A DNA stretch of 64,000 nucleotides from Heligmosomoides polygyrus polygyrus (GCA_947396885.1 OX377202.1:70528643-70592642), one strand, 5' to 3'; shown: positions 12,063 to 24,300, numbered from the stretch's first letter. A program made the numbers and translations. The notes: generated from the letters alone by a model not told the origin.

Positions 12063-15000
12063 CGTTTTGTATTATAGAGAAATTGTAATCGGCTAGCAGT
12101 TTTGTGAATCGAAATGTACTCAATAAAATCAACGTTCCTGAGAGAAGAACCAAAGTCGAAAAGCATCAATGGTGGACAAGCGATGTTACAGATGGCGGGA
12201 TGCCTCAAACCACTTCGTGGGGGAACGATGTTCAGCTGGAGCAAACTGCAACGAAAAATCACCATGTCATCGCCTACCGCTGACCACCACTAACGGGGAA
12301 ACGCGGATGCATCTGCTCACGCGAAATGGTTGAAGCTCAGATCTACGGTTTATTCTTAGTGAGAAATACTATACAGTGGGAAAGTTATTATAATATATTT
12401 AATGAGGGTACAAGACAGACGATATTTGACAAAACCAATTTTCCATGTAACTGACGCATCAAAAGTTTTACTTGAAAGATGACTAGATAAAAGCATGCTC
12501 AAGATATGTGTGCCACCTGCACGCCGCCGACTGTTCTATACTAAGGCAACCAGTTTTAAAACGTGTAGAAAAAAACCTGTAAAATTTAATTATACAGAAA
12601 TAGCATGAACCTGCTTTGACTGTTCTCAGATATTTCAAGTATGTGCTTGCTGACAGATACTACCTCCATTTTGCGCCCATTGTAAGATTGTAGAGCTTAG
12701 AAAACGCATTTTAGCTATCTTGAAGCTTTAGAAGATATATAGAAATCGTTTGTAAAAATGTAGAGAGCAATAATATCCAGCCATTCGCAGTGCGTGCCTA
12801 CCAGCTGGAGAAAAGCTAGAAAACTAATAACAGCAATTGGCTCCACTTGTTCGTCAACGCATATGTGCACTTCGTGAGAGTGGGCGATTTGAATGGGTCC
12901 TAGTGCACTTGGAAAGCAACGGACTTAAAAATTGAGGTTTTTTCTGAGGACCGCTTGCCTTCTGTTGCCACTTTCGGGGGAAGTGCATGGCCCATCCACT
13001 TTTTCCAGCAGTAAGGATATATAGAAAACTATGAAGACGATCGACACACCAGGACGTTAACATAGCGATTATTTTGATGAATGGAGCACATCAGCTGGAG
13101 CTTCTCTCAAATATATACGAGGAATGAATGGAGCCAAGGAGCAAATGAAGAATGTAAGTTCAAATGGAACCCTGTTTGAGATTCTTCAGCGTTTCTTGAG
13201 ATTTAAAACAAACATTTTATAATTTTACGTTTCTTTTTGTTCCTTTTTGTGGTCTTCTTCCTACGTGTTTTTATGTTATCACACCATTCCCAGAAGGAGG
13301 ATCAGATCATGCAAGATGATTGGCCTCAGGTACCTATGAAAGAAGCACGACAGGCTCTGCGGAAAAAATACCCAAAAATACCACCATCTCTTTGTCCGGG
13401 ACATTTAAACATGAATTTTTTCTCTATTTTGGTCAACACGCAGCTGGACAGCCAAATATAGGGACGATAAATAACAAATGCTCCTCGCAATACGTAAACA
13501 TCTAGAAACCTAGCTGCCATCGAGCTCTGAACGTTGAGACAGAAGTGGTTCACATGTCTGCAAAGAATGCCCGCTGAGAACAAGACAAAAGCTGGACCAA
13601 GTATTATCGAAATAGGAAGCCGATTGTTCCTCACACTCTAAGTATGGTCGCTCTGATGCAGCGAAACAAATGTTTGTTAGCACTAAGTCACTAGGGAACA
13701 GTTCAGCAGGTCCACCACCCCAGTAAAATTCTAAGCGAAAACAACAATGCCGAAAAATCTAAGCCCTGTTTAGAAGACATACCTTCATTGCCAATGAAGC
13801 TCTTCAATTTTAAGAAGCGAAAAAATATAAATGTTCGTTTTACAATCCCATCAAAGCTTCAAATTTCATACTCGGTAGGCAGTGATTAGACCCAAGACCT
13901 GCTACAGTTCTATCGAAAGCCGGTCACATAATTATCTTTCGCTACTACTCTAATTTCAATTTCAATGAGAACATCCTGAATGCCATATATGCCCACAACA
14001 AGAGACGAAGGGCTACAAATTTCGGCGATAAGAATACCAGCTAGAGTATATCACTAGAAGAAGCAATGCAAAAGAAACCGTGTACTATAAGATATATAAA
14101 AGAAAAAAATATATAAGATATAAATAAAAGATATATATAAAGATTGAAAGAATGCGCCATTATACAGTTGTAGACGCGATTTAGTGTTTGCGTCACATGC
14201 ATCCCCATAACGAGAGGTGCTGCTGTAAAGCTACGGGTTCCTCGGGCTACGAGTTCAGTCCGCTCCAGGTACTTTGTCTGTCGAGCCGGCTCGGAATACG
14301 CCAAGTTAAGTAAACGCTTTGCTAAACCTGCAAGCGTTGCAGTTTTAAAAGGATTTTAGAGAAATCCCTTTGAATTTTTCCTAGTCTTTCGGTTTTTGAT
14401 CATCCTTTCTTATCGCTTTGCACAAAGCTGTGTTTCTTACCATTCTTAAGTTTGCTATTTTCTATTTTTCGCTATTTGTTGATTTTTTCATTGCTCTATC
14501 CGCTATCTAATTGATTCTACAAATATGTATACTCTTTCAGTATGGTGAGCGTTCTCGCGCTGATCGCTCTAAATGTGCATGTACCGTACCTCTCAACGAA
14601 ACTAAATGAAAATGAAATGCCCGAGCTGCATTCGGACATGTGCAAAATGTGCCCAATGAGGATGTGTTCACCGTCAATCGCAATGCCTCGTAGGTGAAGA
14701 GAAATAAAGATCACTAGCACTCAAAAATGCATGTGTTTCGATTTTTTAGTAAACCAATTAGAGCACTGGTTTGTTTGTAAAGCTTTACCGAAAAAGCACG
14801 AGTCAATGTCCTACATTCGAAAAGGGGGTCAAATCCTCAAGCGTCTGCAAGCTTCCCAACAAACTCTTTTTTGCGACAATGCAAACGTTGTGGTAAACAC
14901 TTCAATCATGGCCACCATCAGCGCTTCGAAGAGGTAGCAGTGAAGCTCGCGCTTGAAGAAAAGTGAAACAATGAGGTGTGCAGTATAACGGAGACTTTTA

Positions 15001-16600
15001 CGGATCACCCATTGCTGTTACCTTCTGCAAGTTTAATTGGATAAAGATTTCTTAGGGTGCCTCCTCTAGTAGAAAAATCGGTAACTTTTACTCTAGCAAA
15101 CCTATCAGCCAGATGGGCGTAGTCTGCTAATTCGATGTGTCATTGCTTTCTGATTGTGCTTCCCATCTTTGTGACTCCATTAAGACGCAGTCTCCTCCAA
15201 CTAGGATTTCACTCCTAAAAGTATTATTTAGCTTTTAGTCTAGCGTTTATATACGGGCTTGCGGTGAGAATAACTTCTCATTCATGGTACGACAAATGTT
15301 GATCAAGCTTTCCAAAACGCTGCATATAGGACAAGCGGCTCAGAGCTAGTCACAATAATTGCTGTAACCACCTGGAGATTCGCGGTGAACCCCTGCCCAT
15401 CTACTTAGGTCTTCCATCAGCCGTAGTTCCAGCGTTACCTTTTTGTGAAGTCTGCAAAGTGGCCCTCTTAATGAGAACTCGATACCGACACAAAGTCACA
15501 ATCCGAAGGTTGTCTATGCCTTTTATCCGCATAGGCCATCACCTTCTCACTGCAATACCCCGAAGTTAGGAACTGCGTGTGAAAACAACAAGAAGAAAGA
15601 ACGCAACACGCTATTCCTGCCTCGTTGTGTGACTGGTATTTCCTCGCCACCAGTTAAAACAACGCCAGCAGTTCGTAAGAGAGATGGTCGAGGTCACGTG
15701 TACAGAACGCAAGTAGGCGAAGACGGAAAGGAAGCCTTGGGCAAGATGGCAGCGACAAATGGCTGTTATTTGTGCAGTGTAGTACTTCATCTCCCTATTG
15801 AAGGTGTAATCGACACCAAGCGGGAGTTATTTGAGAAGGTGGGAGGCGGTTAATTACCGACAATATGGTTAACGAAAAATGCTAGCCAGGGATTGCCTAC
15901 AAGAGATTCGAAAATATAATATTTCGAAATAAACTTCCCCGAATACGTCGGAAATTTTCAAGTTTGGCATTGCACATGCAAGCTGTGGGCAGCGAGAAGC
16001 TGTTGGCAATTTATTCCAACGATGGCAGGGCCTTCAGAAGAAGAATGACTGACTGCTGTTTACTTTGCTAGTAGAAAATCGAAACTAAAAGGCATGTACT
16101 AATCCTGTTCTTCAGTGGATTCAAGAAAGTGGATTCAAGAATGATCAAATAAACAAAAAATAACTAATCATGCTGAAGATGAGCAGGATGATTTAGAAGA
16201 AGTAGACAAAACCAGTTCTCTGCATTCTCTGATGAGATAAAATTGATATTACTGGTTTAATAGAGCGACACGTACTTATGACACCTTCAATGGTAGCTGA
16301 TTGTTATTTGAAGCGCTCGCACAGTCGGAGCCGCCCGCCACCAAGACCATTAGGGTGAGCGGGGCACGCGTGCCTCCTCATGTTGCGGAAATCGACATTC
16401 GCCAAGAAATTGATACGTATATGTGAACAAAAAGAAAATTGAAGGAGAATGACCTGAGTGGAATAGAGTAGAACACCGCATAGGAAAGCCAGCTACTCAT
16501 CAACGTATGTCGTCCTTGTATTGATGACTAATGTCTAATCCATACGTTCATGGTTCACGAAGAATAGCAGCACTGATAGTATAAACGCCATTTATTAAAG
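12063..16600. other. Intergenic, nothing firm
   Basis: AT-rich sequence with short frames only. The plus frame at 15629-15853 has coding-like composition and ends near a possible donor (gagaag|gtggga), so it might be an isolated exon, but nothing joins to it convincingly. No transposon ends or RNA genes were seen. Confidence 0.35.
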
Positions 16601-16618
16601 ACTACAATCTGCTTGTAC

Positions 16619-17092
16619 CTGACCATTCATTTTGATATAATTTTCGCCTATTAAATTTTCAATAAACAGCTGAAATAGACAAAAAACGTTGCTGTGGCAA
16701 ACTTCAACTTTCACTTTTGAACAGTCAGCAGTTGCAGGTCACAAACGCTTTTCTATTGATAAGACAAGCAAGAACCACAGACGATATTAAATATGACGTC
16801 TTCGAATCAACAAAAGACTCTAGCATTTGGATAGCGCTCGAAAAATAAATAACATGGAAAAGCAGAAAGTAGTACAATTCCTTAAAAAACGATCGAGCAA
16901 TTCGTCAGAAGCGAACAGCAAGTACCCTGCTCCATGTGACTCAAAACACTGGCTAGATGTTCGTTCAAAAAAATGAAAGAAAAAGGTAGAAAAAATAGGA
17001 GACAACAAGCCTTTCATCATCGGCCACGAGTACTTCTGAACTGGAACGCTGATTGTGCTCAGCTTCTTCATTACCACCTTGTCGTCCTCCAT
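16619..17092 (-). CDS. Possible spliced gene, three candidate exons
   Basis: On the minus strand an ATG at 17092 opens MEDDKVVMKKLSTISVPVQ, just downstream of an atttag that could serve as a trans-splice or acceptor site. A donor-like aa|gtactc follows. A downstream block in compatible phase, reached through an acatctag acceptor, reads QCFESHGAGYLLFASDELL. A third piece at 16619-16669 lies between a strong acceptor (tctatttcag) and a good donor (cag|gtacaa), is 51 nt long and reads LFIENLIGENYIKMNGQ. I could not join exons two and three in phase without another exon, and no family is recognised. This may be a real gene or a coincidence of short frames. Confidence 0.3.
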
Positions 17093-17311
17093 AGCAGCAA
17101 CCTAAATTCGAAATATAGGACTACCATTCTTCGGCAACTACCTAGACATTGTGTAGTGCTTTCAGCTAACTGCGCAAACATTAGAAATTTACGTAACTAA
17201 ACAAATAACGAGTTGAGCTGAAACCGGGGCCACGCTGCGCATGAGTAGCGTTCAAGGGGTTGATCTGATTTGGTTGAACTAATACTGCGAATTGCCAAGA
17301 AGTAGTAAACG

Positions 17312-17329
17312 AAGAAAACTTTTAAAAAT
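17312..17329. repeat. Target-site duplication of the RTE element (3' side)
   Basis: The 18-mer aagaaaacttttaaaaat abuts the element's TGA-rich 3' tail and is identical to the 18-mer at 20258-20275. Confidence 0.9.
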
Positions 17330-17343
17330 CATCATCATCACTT

Positions 17344-19387
17344 TCAGTAGCGTTTGTCCCGCTTGGTGGCGGGGTCCGCTCTTCTGGTGTGGTGACGCCA
17401 TTTCTCCCGATCAAATGCTTGATCGGGATGCACACCAGCTATCTTTAAGTCCAAGTGCAACGTGTCTAGCCAACGTTGCTTCGGGCGTCCTCTGGGCCGT
17501 TTTCCAGGGACTTCAAGATTCAGGCCAATCTTACAGACAGTGTCGTCGTTAGCGCGAAGGACGTGGCCATACCATCGTAGACGAGCTTCGCGCAACTTGT
17601 CGGCTATCGGGACGACACCGAACCTCTGTCGTATGGTGTCATTGCGAACGCGGTCCAATCGCGTTACTCCGGCCGTCCACCTTAACATCTTCGTCTCCAT
17701 TACACTGTGGCGGCTTTCAATTTCCTTTGTCACGGGCCAGCACTCAGCACCGTACGTCGCTACTGGGCGGACGACTGTTCTATAAACCTTCGACTTGAGG
17801 TACTCACTCGGGTATTGTCTTATCGCAGAGAACCCCAGTCAACGACCGCCATTTGGACCAGGCTGCACTTACGCGCGCATTCACCTCCAACTTTAGGCTG
17901 CCATCGGGTGTAACTGTTGATCCGAGATACTTGAAAGATGTGACTCGTGAGAGGTCAGTACCATTGATCTTGATAGATCCGAGCTCATTCATATCCGTCA
18001 TCAAGTACTCCGTCTTTTTGACGTTTAGCATGAGTCCGAACAATGCCAAGCGATCGCACCATTCCTGTGCCTGTCGCTCGAGTTCGGTTTTGTCTTCACA
18101 TGCAAGCATGACGTCATCGGCATACAGCAACGTCCAATGAGCTGCCTTTTGGAGATCTCGTGTAATTGCATCCATGAGACCACGAAGAGCCGTGGGGATA
18201 GCGCAGACCCCTGGTGCACTCCGACAGAGATCGGGAACTCCATTGAGGTACCCGCTTGTGCTCGTACTCGGCTTATTGGGCACGAGTAGAGGATGCGCAC
18301 CCACTCAATAAGCTCTTCAGGGACGCCGTGTCGTCGCAAAGCGTACCATATAACTTCTCGCGGGACGCGGTCGAAGGCCTTCTCCAAGTCCAGGAAGGCG
18401 AAATGCACCGGTTTCTGTTTCTCGCGGTGCTTCTCTAGCAGAAGACGAACGGCGTGTATGGCATCAACCGTCCCACAGCCGGCAACGAAACCACACTGAT
18501 TATTGGAAAGCTGAACGACATCCCGAATACGTCTATCGACAATTCGTTCAAAGACTTTCATGGTGTGCGAAAGTAGGCGAATCGGACGGTAGCTAGCGCA
18601 GTCCGCTGGGCTGCCTTTCTTCTTCCAAATCGGGATAGTTGTGCTTTGTGCCAAATCTCAGGCACTTTCTTCTCAGCAACAACCTGATTGAAAAACTCAG
18701 TCAGCCAGTCAGCAGGGCACCAGCCCTTCGACTTCCACAGGTCGGCTGGCAGGTCATCGGGACCAGTGGCTTTGCCTGACTTCATCTTCCTCAGGGCTGC
18801 TTCAGTTTCGCTCACTGTGATCATCTGAACGGGACCGTATACAGGTAAAGCAAAAGGAACGGCAGGATGTTCAAATTCTACATTCGAGATTTCCTCGAAG
18901 TAGTCGCGCCATCGCTTTACAGCCCTCTTACGATCCATCAGAAGATGGCCGTTCTCATCGTTAATACCAAAGAACTTTTCGATGTCTTCTGCTTGGCGAC
19001 AGCGAGCCTTGGCGAGTCGGTAAAGATAGCGCTCACCATCGCGCGTTTCCAGTTTTTCGCTGACCTCAGCGTAGTATTAGCAGCAGCCACTGCCTTCTTT
19101 GCCGCTTTCCTCGCTTCTCGATAATTCCGCCAATTACAAACTGTTTTGTCACCGATAAATACGTGATACAGCCGTTTCTTTTCCCTGACCTTCTCTCTGA
19201 CATCGTCAGTCCACAGCAAGACTGCTTGTCTACCCAACGCCGTCCAGGCTTCGTTGTGCCGAGTTCGAGGCGTGCAGCCTGGGTTATCGCATCGGTAGTC
19301 TCTTTTCAGGTTTCGTCGAAAATTGTTACCGTCGACAACCGAATGCCAGAGATAACAGCTGCTTCCTTCTCTTTCAATCGCCGCCAT
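17344..19387 (-). pseudogene. RTE reverse transcriptase region, frameshifted
   Basis: Successive minus-strand pieces carry the linker (LLWTDDVREKVREKKRLYHV), the RT thumb and fingers entry (SGKATGPDDLPADLW, YRPIRLLSHTMKVFERI), motif A (AFLDLEKAFDRVPR), motif B (GVHQGSALSP), the catalytic box YADDVMLACEDK, NVKKTEYLMTDM and FKYLGSTVTPDG. The C-terminal RTE tail has LRWTAGVTRLDRVR and RLRWYGHVLR. The two catalytic Asp of YADD are intact. Frame changes occur near 18940, 18620 and 18180, and there is a stop plus shift near 17804, so no full protein can be made. Many long frames on the opposite strand are its shadows. Confidence 0.92.
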
Positions 19388-20235
19388 TTAATTCTAGCCG
19401 TCCCGCACCGCTCGACACGTTTACACCTCGGAGGTGTGATCTTCAGCGAGCAGATCAGTGGACGGTGTTGCGTGGCAATTGTCTCGTGGCACGACACGGT
19501 CTTCGCGTCTGTGACAAGGCCTTGGTCGCGACGCCTAACAAGGACATAGTCAATCTGCGTTTTGGCGTTCCCGCTATAAAACGAGATGAGGTGGGAGTCA
19601 CGCTTTCGAAATTTGGTGTTCACGATGGTGAGGTCATGTGCGTCTGCATACTCAAGTATACGCTCACCATCGGCGTTGCGTGACCCATAGCCAAAACCAC
19701 CATGACAGCTGTAACCGTCTTTCGCTGCTCCGACGTGACCATTAAGGTAACCTGCCACAACAACCATATCTTCTGACGACACTTCCGCTGTCTCATCAAG
19801 CAGGGACCAGAACTCGTCCTTGGTTTGCTCGGAGCAACCTGTCTGCGGAGCATACGCGGAAAAGAAATGACACCGTCGCTCTTCTACGGCGACAACAATC
19901 TTCATCAAGCGGTCATCGAAACGTTCTACGCTTGCAATCGCGTCACGGAAACGCTCGGAGACGATCATACCGACACCACTGGTGGTCCTGGGACTGCCGC
20001 ACAGAACGGCCTTGAAGCCGCGGGTAATGTCCCTCGACTTAGAGTAGGACCACCTCGTCTCCTGCACCGCACAGAAATCTACCTTTCTTCGCTCCAGTGC
20101 TTCTACCAACTCGCACGAGCGGCCCGTCAACGTACCCACATTCAACGTTGCTACGCGGGTCTTGCTTACGTTGCGGGACTTTCGGACTAGCTCAGTTGCC
20201 CCCCGATGCCGTCCTCGCATCAGGGACTCTCGCAT
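19306..20235 (-). pseudogene. RTE endonuclease domain (APE type), mutated
   Basis: The open frame reads MRESLMRGRHRG then ATLNVGTLTG (Asn motif), VQETRW (catalytic Glu), SAYAPQ, VVAGYLNGHVG, QIDYVLVRRR and ATQHRPLI (terminal His motif). In this fold the YLN site is normally DLN or DFN, and that Asp is catalytic; here it is Tyr, so nicking activity should be lost. The frame then runs into a shifted linker near 19300 and stops. The Met at 20235 is chosen because the upstream extension (to 20301) is a low-complexity translation of A/T-rich flanking DNA outside the element. Confidence 0.88.
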
Positions 20236-20257
20236 ACTTTCCACACTCGCCTTTCCA

Positions 20258-20275
20258 AAGAAAACTTTTAAAAAT
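20258..20275. repeat. Target-site duplication of the RTE element (5' side)
   Basis: Identical 18-mer partner of 17312-17329. Confidence 0.9.
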
Positions 20276-20412
20276 AAAATAAAATAAAAATAAATAAACA
20301 AGAACAGACAAATAAGAAAAAATATAAAAATAGTAATAAATATAAAAAATACAACAAAAATAATAAAATGATCAAATTTAATAAATAATAATAAAATTAA
20401 AAATTATAACAC
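20263..20412. repeat. A/T-rich low-complexity tract
   Basis: About 150 bp of aaaataaaat-like sequence. It was probably the A/T-rich insertion target of the RTE element, since the target duplication grades into it. Confidence 0.85.
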
Positions 20413-20675
20413 CTCCTTTCTTCACTGAGCCGCCGAGGAGATGTTATAATAAACGAAGTTCGTCTGAGGAGAGGTGGCGAAACGAACCATTGAGGTCTAC
20501 TGTTGTTTCTCCATAATATTCAAGTATATTTAAAGGTAACCAGCGTGGTAAATTGCTAGGGTTTGAGTGTGTACCCCAAAGAAAAATCTGCATACGTATA
20601 GCAGGCACGTTAGCATTTATTTGGCCAATAACCAAAGGCTTAAAAAAGCTCCAACCCACAAAAAAGCACCCCAAA

Positions 20676-20965
20676 CATTAAAAGATAAGGGACAAAAGAC
20701 GCCTAACTCAATCCCTGTGAGGGTTGCGCCACGCATCCTCCTTCTACGGGATGCCGTGGAGGCGATTTGAAGGCGTATTTGGCCTTTACAATGACTTGCG
20801 GTGGCTGGCCGATCAACAAGTCAGCACTTTCTCCCAAACATTCTGGTGCGGGGGATGGAAGGCTTGGTTGGCCAGGGCGGGAAATCCGAACCAGAAACCT
20901 CGTATTGGGTGCACACGACAGCCGGCACCCCTCCGACAGCGCCCCACGCGCCCTTTATCAGCGCT
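20676..20965 (-). mobile_element. tRNA-derived SINE, copy B
   Basis: Inverted copy with the complete family structure. On the minus strand a head with ggcgctgtcgg and ggttcggatttcccgcc (B-box-like) is followed by the acttgttgatcggccagcca segment, cctccacggcatcccgtaga and a tcccttatctttta tail. It differs from the family consensus by scattered substitutions and lacks the accttgtctgg stretch of the body. Confidence 0.8.
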
Positions 20966-22437
20966 TTGTGTACAATGCCATCTCTTCATCAAAAACCGAT
21001 TTATTCGATAGAACAGTGATGCAAGAACAACTAATTGAATCGAAAGAGGCAGCTCCTCGTGAATGCGCGTACCTGAGAAATCTTCGCTGAACGCGACGAT
21101 GTCTTGCTCAGAGCAGACTTATTTTGAAGTTTTACAAGGAGACGAAGGGTAAGCAGTTATAAAAGAGTGTCTCACCGTGAGACTCCGACGAGTGCTCATG
21201 TCAACACGCCGGCTGCGCCCATGAGGTTGGAAGCTTTTCTCCGCAAGAAAACCGTCCAACAATCCTCCGAAGGCCATTTTCCACAGCGTAGGCTTTCAAC
21301 AGGTTGCTCTTAATGAACTGAAGAAGGGCCTGAAAATTGTTCACATAATCATTTGTGAAGCACGTGATTCACGATTACATATCATGCGAAGCATATTGCA
21401 GAAGGTTTCTTCAGTATGAGGAAATGGGACCCGGCTTTTGATACCAGGATCAAGGTAGAACACAAATTCGGTGCATGTTATTCAGTAACGTGTATTATGG
21501 TTTTCTGTTTAGGGGGACGGCCGAATCGTGATCTCGATTTAGTTGCTCCAAGAACCGTTTGTAGGTCTGAAAATCGAACGGCACTAACACCTGTTCCGTT
21601 CATTTATAACTTATTGACAACCGCACATCCATCCGCGGTCGCAGCACGAGTTAGATGGAGGCCAGTTTACTGCAAAACTGCCGAATTATTTGAGGCAGAT
21701 ATGACAGGCCAGGAAAAGGAGGGTTCTCTAGAAATACCTGTTTGAAGAGGTGACCTCCTCGCTCAGGACCGGTGACCACTGTTGGGATGGTGAGTCAATC
21801 CACGGGACGTTTTGTAGAGGTGAGGAACAAGATTTTCAGAGATCTGATGGAAGCCGATCCTGCAACAGGTAACAGAGCCACGCGAAAAGGCTGGACTGCA
21901 GCCACAGGCGCTTGCTCTGCGTCAATTTCCAAACCTTGAGGAAATTGTAATACCCGGCAGAAGACTGCCACACAAGCTCACGGACGACTGAAGGCTCCAC
22001 TGAATGGACGCCTGTATCTCGCCGACCTACAGGAAAGGTTACTTCAAATGACCTCGGAGTACAATCAGAGCAAAGGAAGAGAACCTGCTCCCAGTTGATC
22101 ACAAAAGCTGCATGAAGAGGTGCGGGAGAAAACCGTGAACCGCAAGTGAATAAGACGTCTTCAAGGAAACGTGGTGGTAGTGGTCCGTATCTGGAGTAAC
22201 TCATCTAGTACCTCTTCCAGACGGCTTTGCTGTTACTAGATCTACACAACCTAACTGGAGAGTGAAAACATGGAGGAGTGGTCCTAAGCCATCCGTCGTA
22301 TTCTCCTCTCCTACTTCTGTACGACATAATATCCTGTCCTAGCGGCTTTCTAGCTGGAAATTTCTGACGCTGGAAACCAGATTTTAGAAAAGCTGAACTC
22401 ATCATTTGATTGTTTTTCATGCTCTGCCTACAGGAAT
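20966..22437. other. Intergenic or unidentified repeat
   Basis: Two long minus-strand frames abut at 21836-22204 and 22205-22420 (122 and 71 codons), and a plus frame lies at 21416-21745. Together they suggest a decayed coding element, perhaps a transposon. I recognise no catalytic motif and name no product. Confidence 0.35.
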
Positions 22438-22438
22438 A

Positions 22439-22487
22439 GCCGGAGTATTGAACAGCTATCCAGAAGATGGCTGTTCAATACTCCGGC
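22439..22487. repeat. Perfect 18-bp inverted repeat
   Basis: Arms 22439-22456 (gccggagtattgaacagc) and 22470-22487 are exact complements around a 13-nt loop. No run of T follows, so it is not an obvious terminator. It may be a palindromic mini-element. Confidence 0.9.
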
Positions 22488-23843
22488 ATGCTTACGACAA
22501 CTTAGGTGACCATATAATTCCTAACAGTTGCGCTTTATAACTTGTTGAAAACAACTAAAGCTCGAAAAAACAGAGCATAACACCAGCCTAACATCTAGTA
22601 TATTTCTGCTTATCTGATGTCGCCGTAGCTAAAAGGAAACGTATGTATTTTGGACCGTTCAAGCATTACACCACCCTTTTTGAGGCTTCTTGCTGATTGA
22701 TTACAAATTCTTCGCTCAGAAGCAAGCACATTAGAAAACTCAAAAGCCTGCCGAAATTATATAGATCCCTTAATAATACAACGAAAGAAATCAAAGGCAA
22801 ACATCGAATGATTAAAAACGAAGAAAAACAAAAAAATATGTCAGAGAAACAGGTACTTTCAAAACGCAAATTACTTGTTTGAAAAAATATTAGGGAAGTC
22901 CGAAAGTTTGACCAAATTTTATTTTTGTTCGAGAATAATATTGACATTGAATTATATTCTGTAGACAATTGTAGAGTATTGGCGAGATTAGTAAAGGGAA
23001 GCTCATACTTCGAATCTCGACATCAAGGACGCGAGTTACATACGTCAGACTTCTTGACCTCAGGATCCTGAAGGATTTTAAGTTGCTGCTTGGGAGGTAC
23101 GATGATCTGGCGAGTCCGTATGCGCGTGCCTGAAGAATGTATCTCGCTTGGTAACTATTATAGGTTGGAAAAAATTCTTTTTATTTCTTTTTTCAAGGAT
23201 TTATTACTTCACAACTACATTGTCTAATCAATTGAGATAATCTCCATTCTGTTCCACTACACTTCTCCAAAGGCTGGATACTTTTCCAATTCCTCTCGCT
23301 TAAAGGACTGCAGTTCTGGAGTCGTACCCTTGCTAAATCCAATTTTTGAGGTCTTCTTCCATTTCAAATTATTTCTCTCCAATTGCTTGTTTGAGAGCAT
23401 GGAAGAGACGGTAGTCGGTAGGGGTGAGGTCAGGGCTATACGGAGGATGTGGCATTACCTCCCAGCCCAGCCCCTTCATTGTTTCTCTTGTGAGTCTTGC
23501 AACATGTGGTTCTGCACAGAGTGTCTGACAAGGCATGTGGAATCCAAGCTCCAATTTTCCATGCAAAGCCAAGACCCTTCAGATGGATTCCCACTATCCT
23601 ATGAGACATTTCGAGCTTCTCTGCCAGTTGACGTGTCGTCTACCTACTATCGGCACGAAGAAGATGGAGTAGTTCAGTGTCGTCCACTTCAGTTGCAATT
23701 CCTGACCTTTCTTTGTACTCGAGTGAATAATCTCCCTTTAAAACTTTATGAAACATCCATAACAGGCGCGATGAGTAGTAGATTCCAAGCCATATATAAG
23801 GTTAATTTAATCGGCTGCCTGACATGCTGTAGACCCTTTGATG

Positions 23844-23856
23844 AATTCATGAAGAA
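23844..23856. repeat. Target-site duplication of the Penelope element (left)
   Basis: The 13-mer aattcatgaagaa is mariner sequence and is repeated exactly at 25961-25973. The uninterrupted mariner copy near 61345 has the site once. Confidence 0.88.
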
Positions 23857-23930
23857 CTGTCCATGATCGGCTTTCAGTGAACCTTGGCATGATGATTTCA
23901 GACTATTATGATGTCTTCTTGGGCTGTTGA

Positions 23931-23994
23931 CCAAGATTGATATCGGCTTTATTGAGGCCAACGTTTCGGCGTCTTCGCCTTCTTCAGAGCCTGG
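23931..23994 (-). ncRNA. Hammerhead-ribozyme-like motif in the Penelope terminal repeat
   Basis: Read on the minus strand, the 64 nt contain the hammerhead core CUGAAGA (fits CUGANGA), a stem-II hairpin GGCG-AAGA-CGCC, then GAAA. A possible stem III follows (cguuggc with gccgau) with AUC placing the cleavage site after C, and flanking arms that can pair as an imperfect stem I (ccaggcu with aaucuugg). One unpaired A sits between the core and stem II, and stems I and III each have mismatches, so activity is uncertain. Hammerheads are established features of Penelope terminal repeats. Only the left, inverted terminal repeat retains the motif. Confidence 0.5.
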
Positions 23995-24195
23995 AAAAGT
24001 CGAAATCATTCACGACACTACTCCCCCAAACACTATTTCATCTTACAGGGTACTTTTCTCGAGGATACTAGAGACAAGATCAGGGATGGGAGTTTGCAAG
24101 GGACGACTAACCTTTAAGATGGTATGCCGGAGTGGACCACCGATCACCCGTAGCTGGACGTAACGTGGATGAATGAGCCTCAGCCCTCAGACCCC

Positions 24196-24300
24196 TGCCT
24201 TAAATACCCTGAAGGTCAGACCAAATAGGTCAGAACTTACAGAGCTCTACGAAGGGTGCCAGTCTTGGGTTATCGCTAGACAATCCTCCTTCCGATTGAC
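24196..24300. repeat. Penelope inner inverted repeat (left)
   Basis: About 105 bp from tgccttaaataccctgaagg to cttccgattgac. It is nearly identical to the reverse complement of 25826-25930, with only a few substitutions. Confidence 0.93.

Larger units (their letters stand above)
17330..20257 (-). mobile_element. RTE-clade non-LTR retrotransposon
   Basis: A 2.93-kb insertion on the minus strand bounded by identical 18-bp target-site duplications. Its 3' end is a short tandem (TGA)n tail, seen as catcatcatca on the plus strand, which is typical of RTE elements. The order is apurinic-type endonuclease, linker, reverse transcriptase, then a short C-terminal domain. The first Met lies about 23 nt inside the element, so the 5' UTR is tiny and the copy appears close to full length (RTE elements are usually about 3.2 kb). 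Several frameshifts break the reading frame and an endonuclease catalytic residue is changed. It would copy itself by target-primed reverse transcription if intact. The target is an A/T-rich tract. Confidence 0.93.

Noticed and set aside
19163..20190. Long plus-strand frames of 121 and 128 codons
   Set aside because: They are antisense shadows of the RTE endonuclease and linker.
23330..23866. 178-codon plus-strand frame with Cys-rich segments
   Set aside because: It is the antisense strand of the deleted mariner; the minus strand gives clear transposase motifs.
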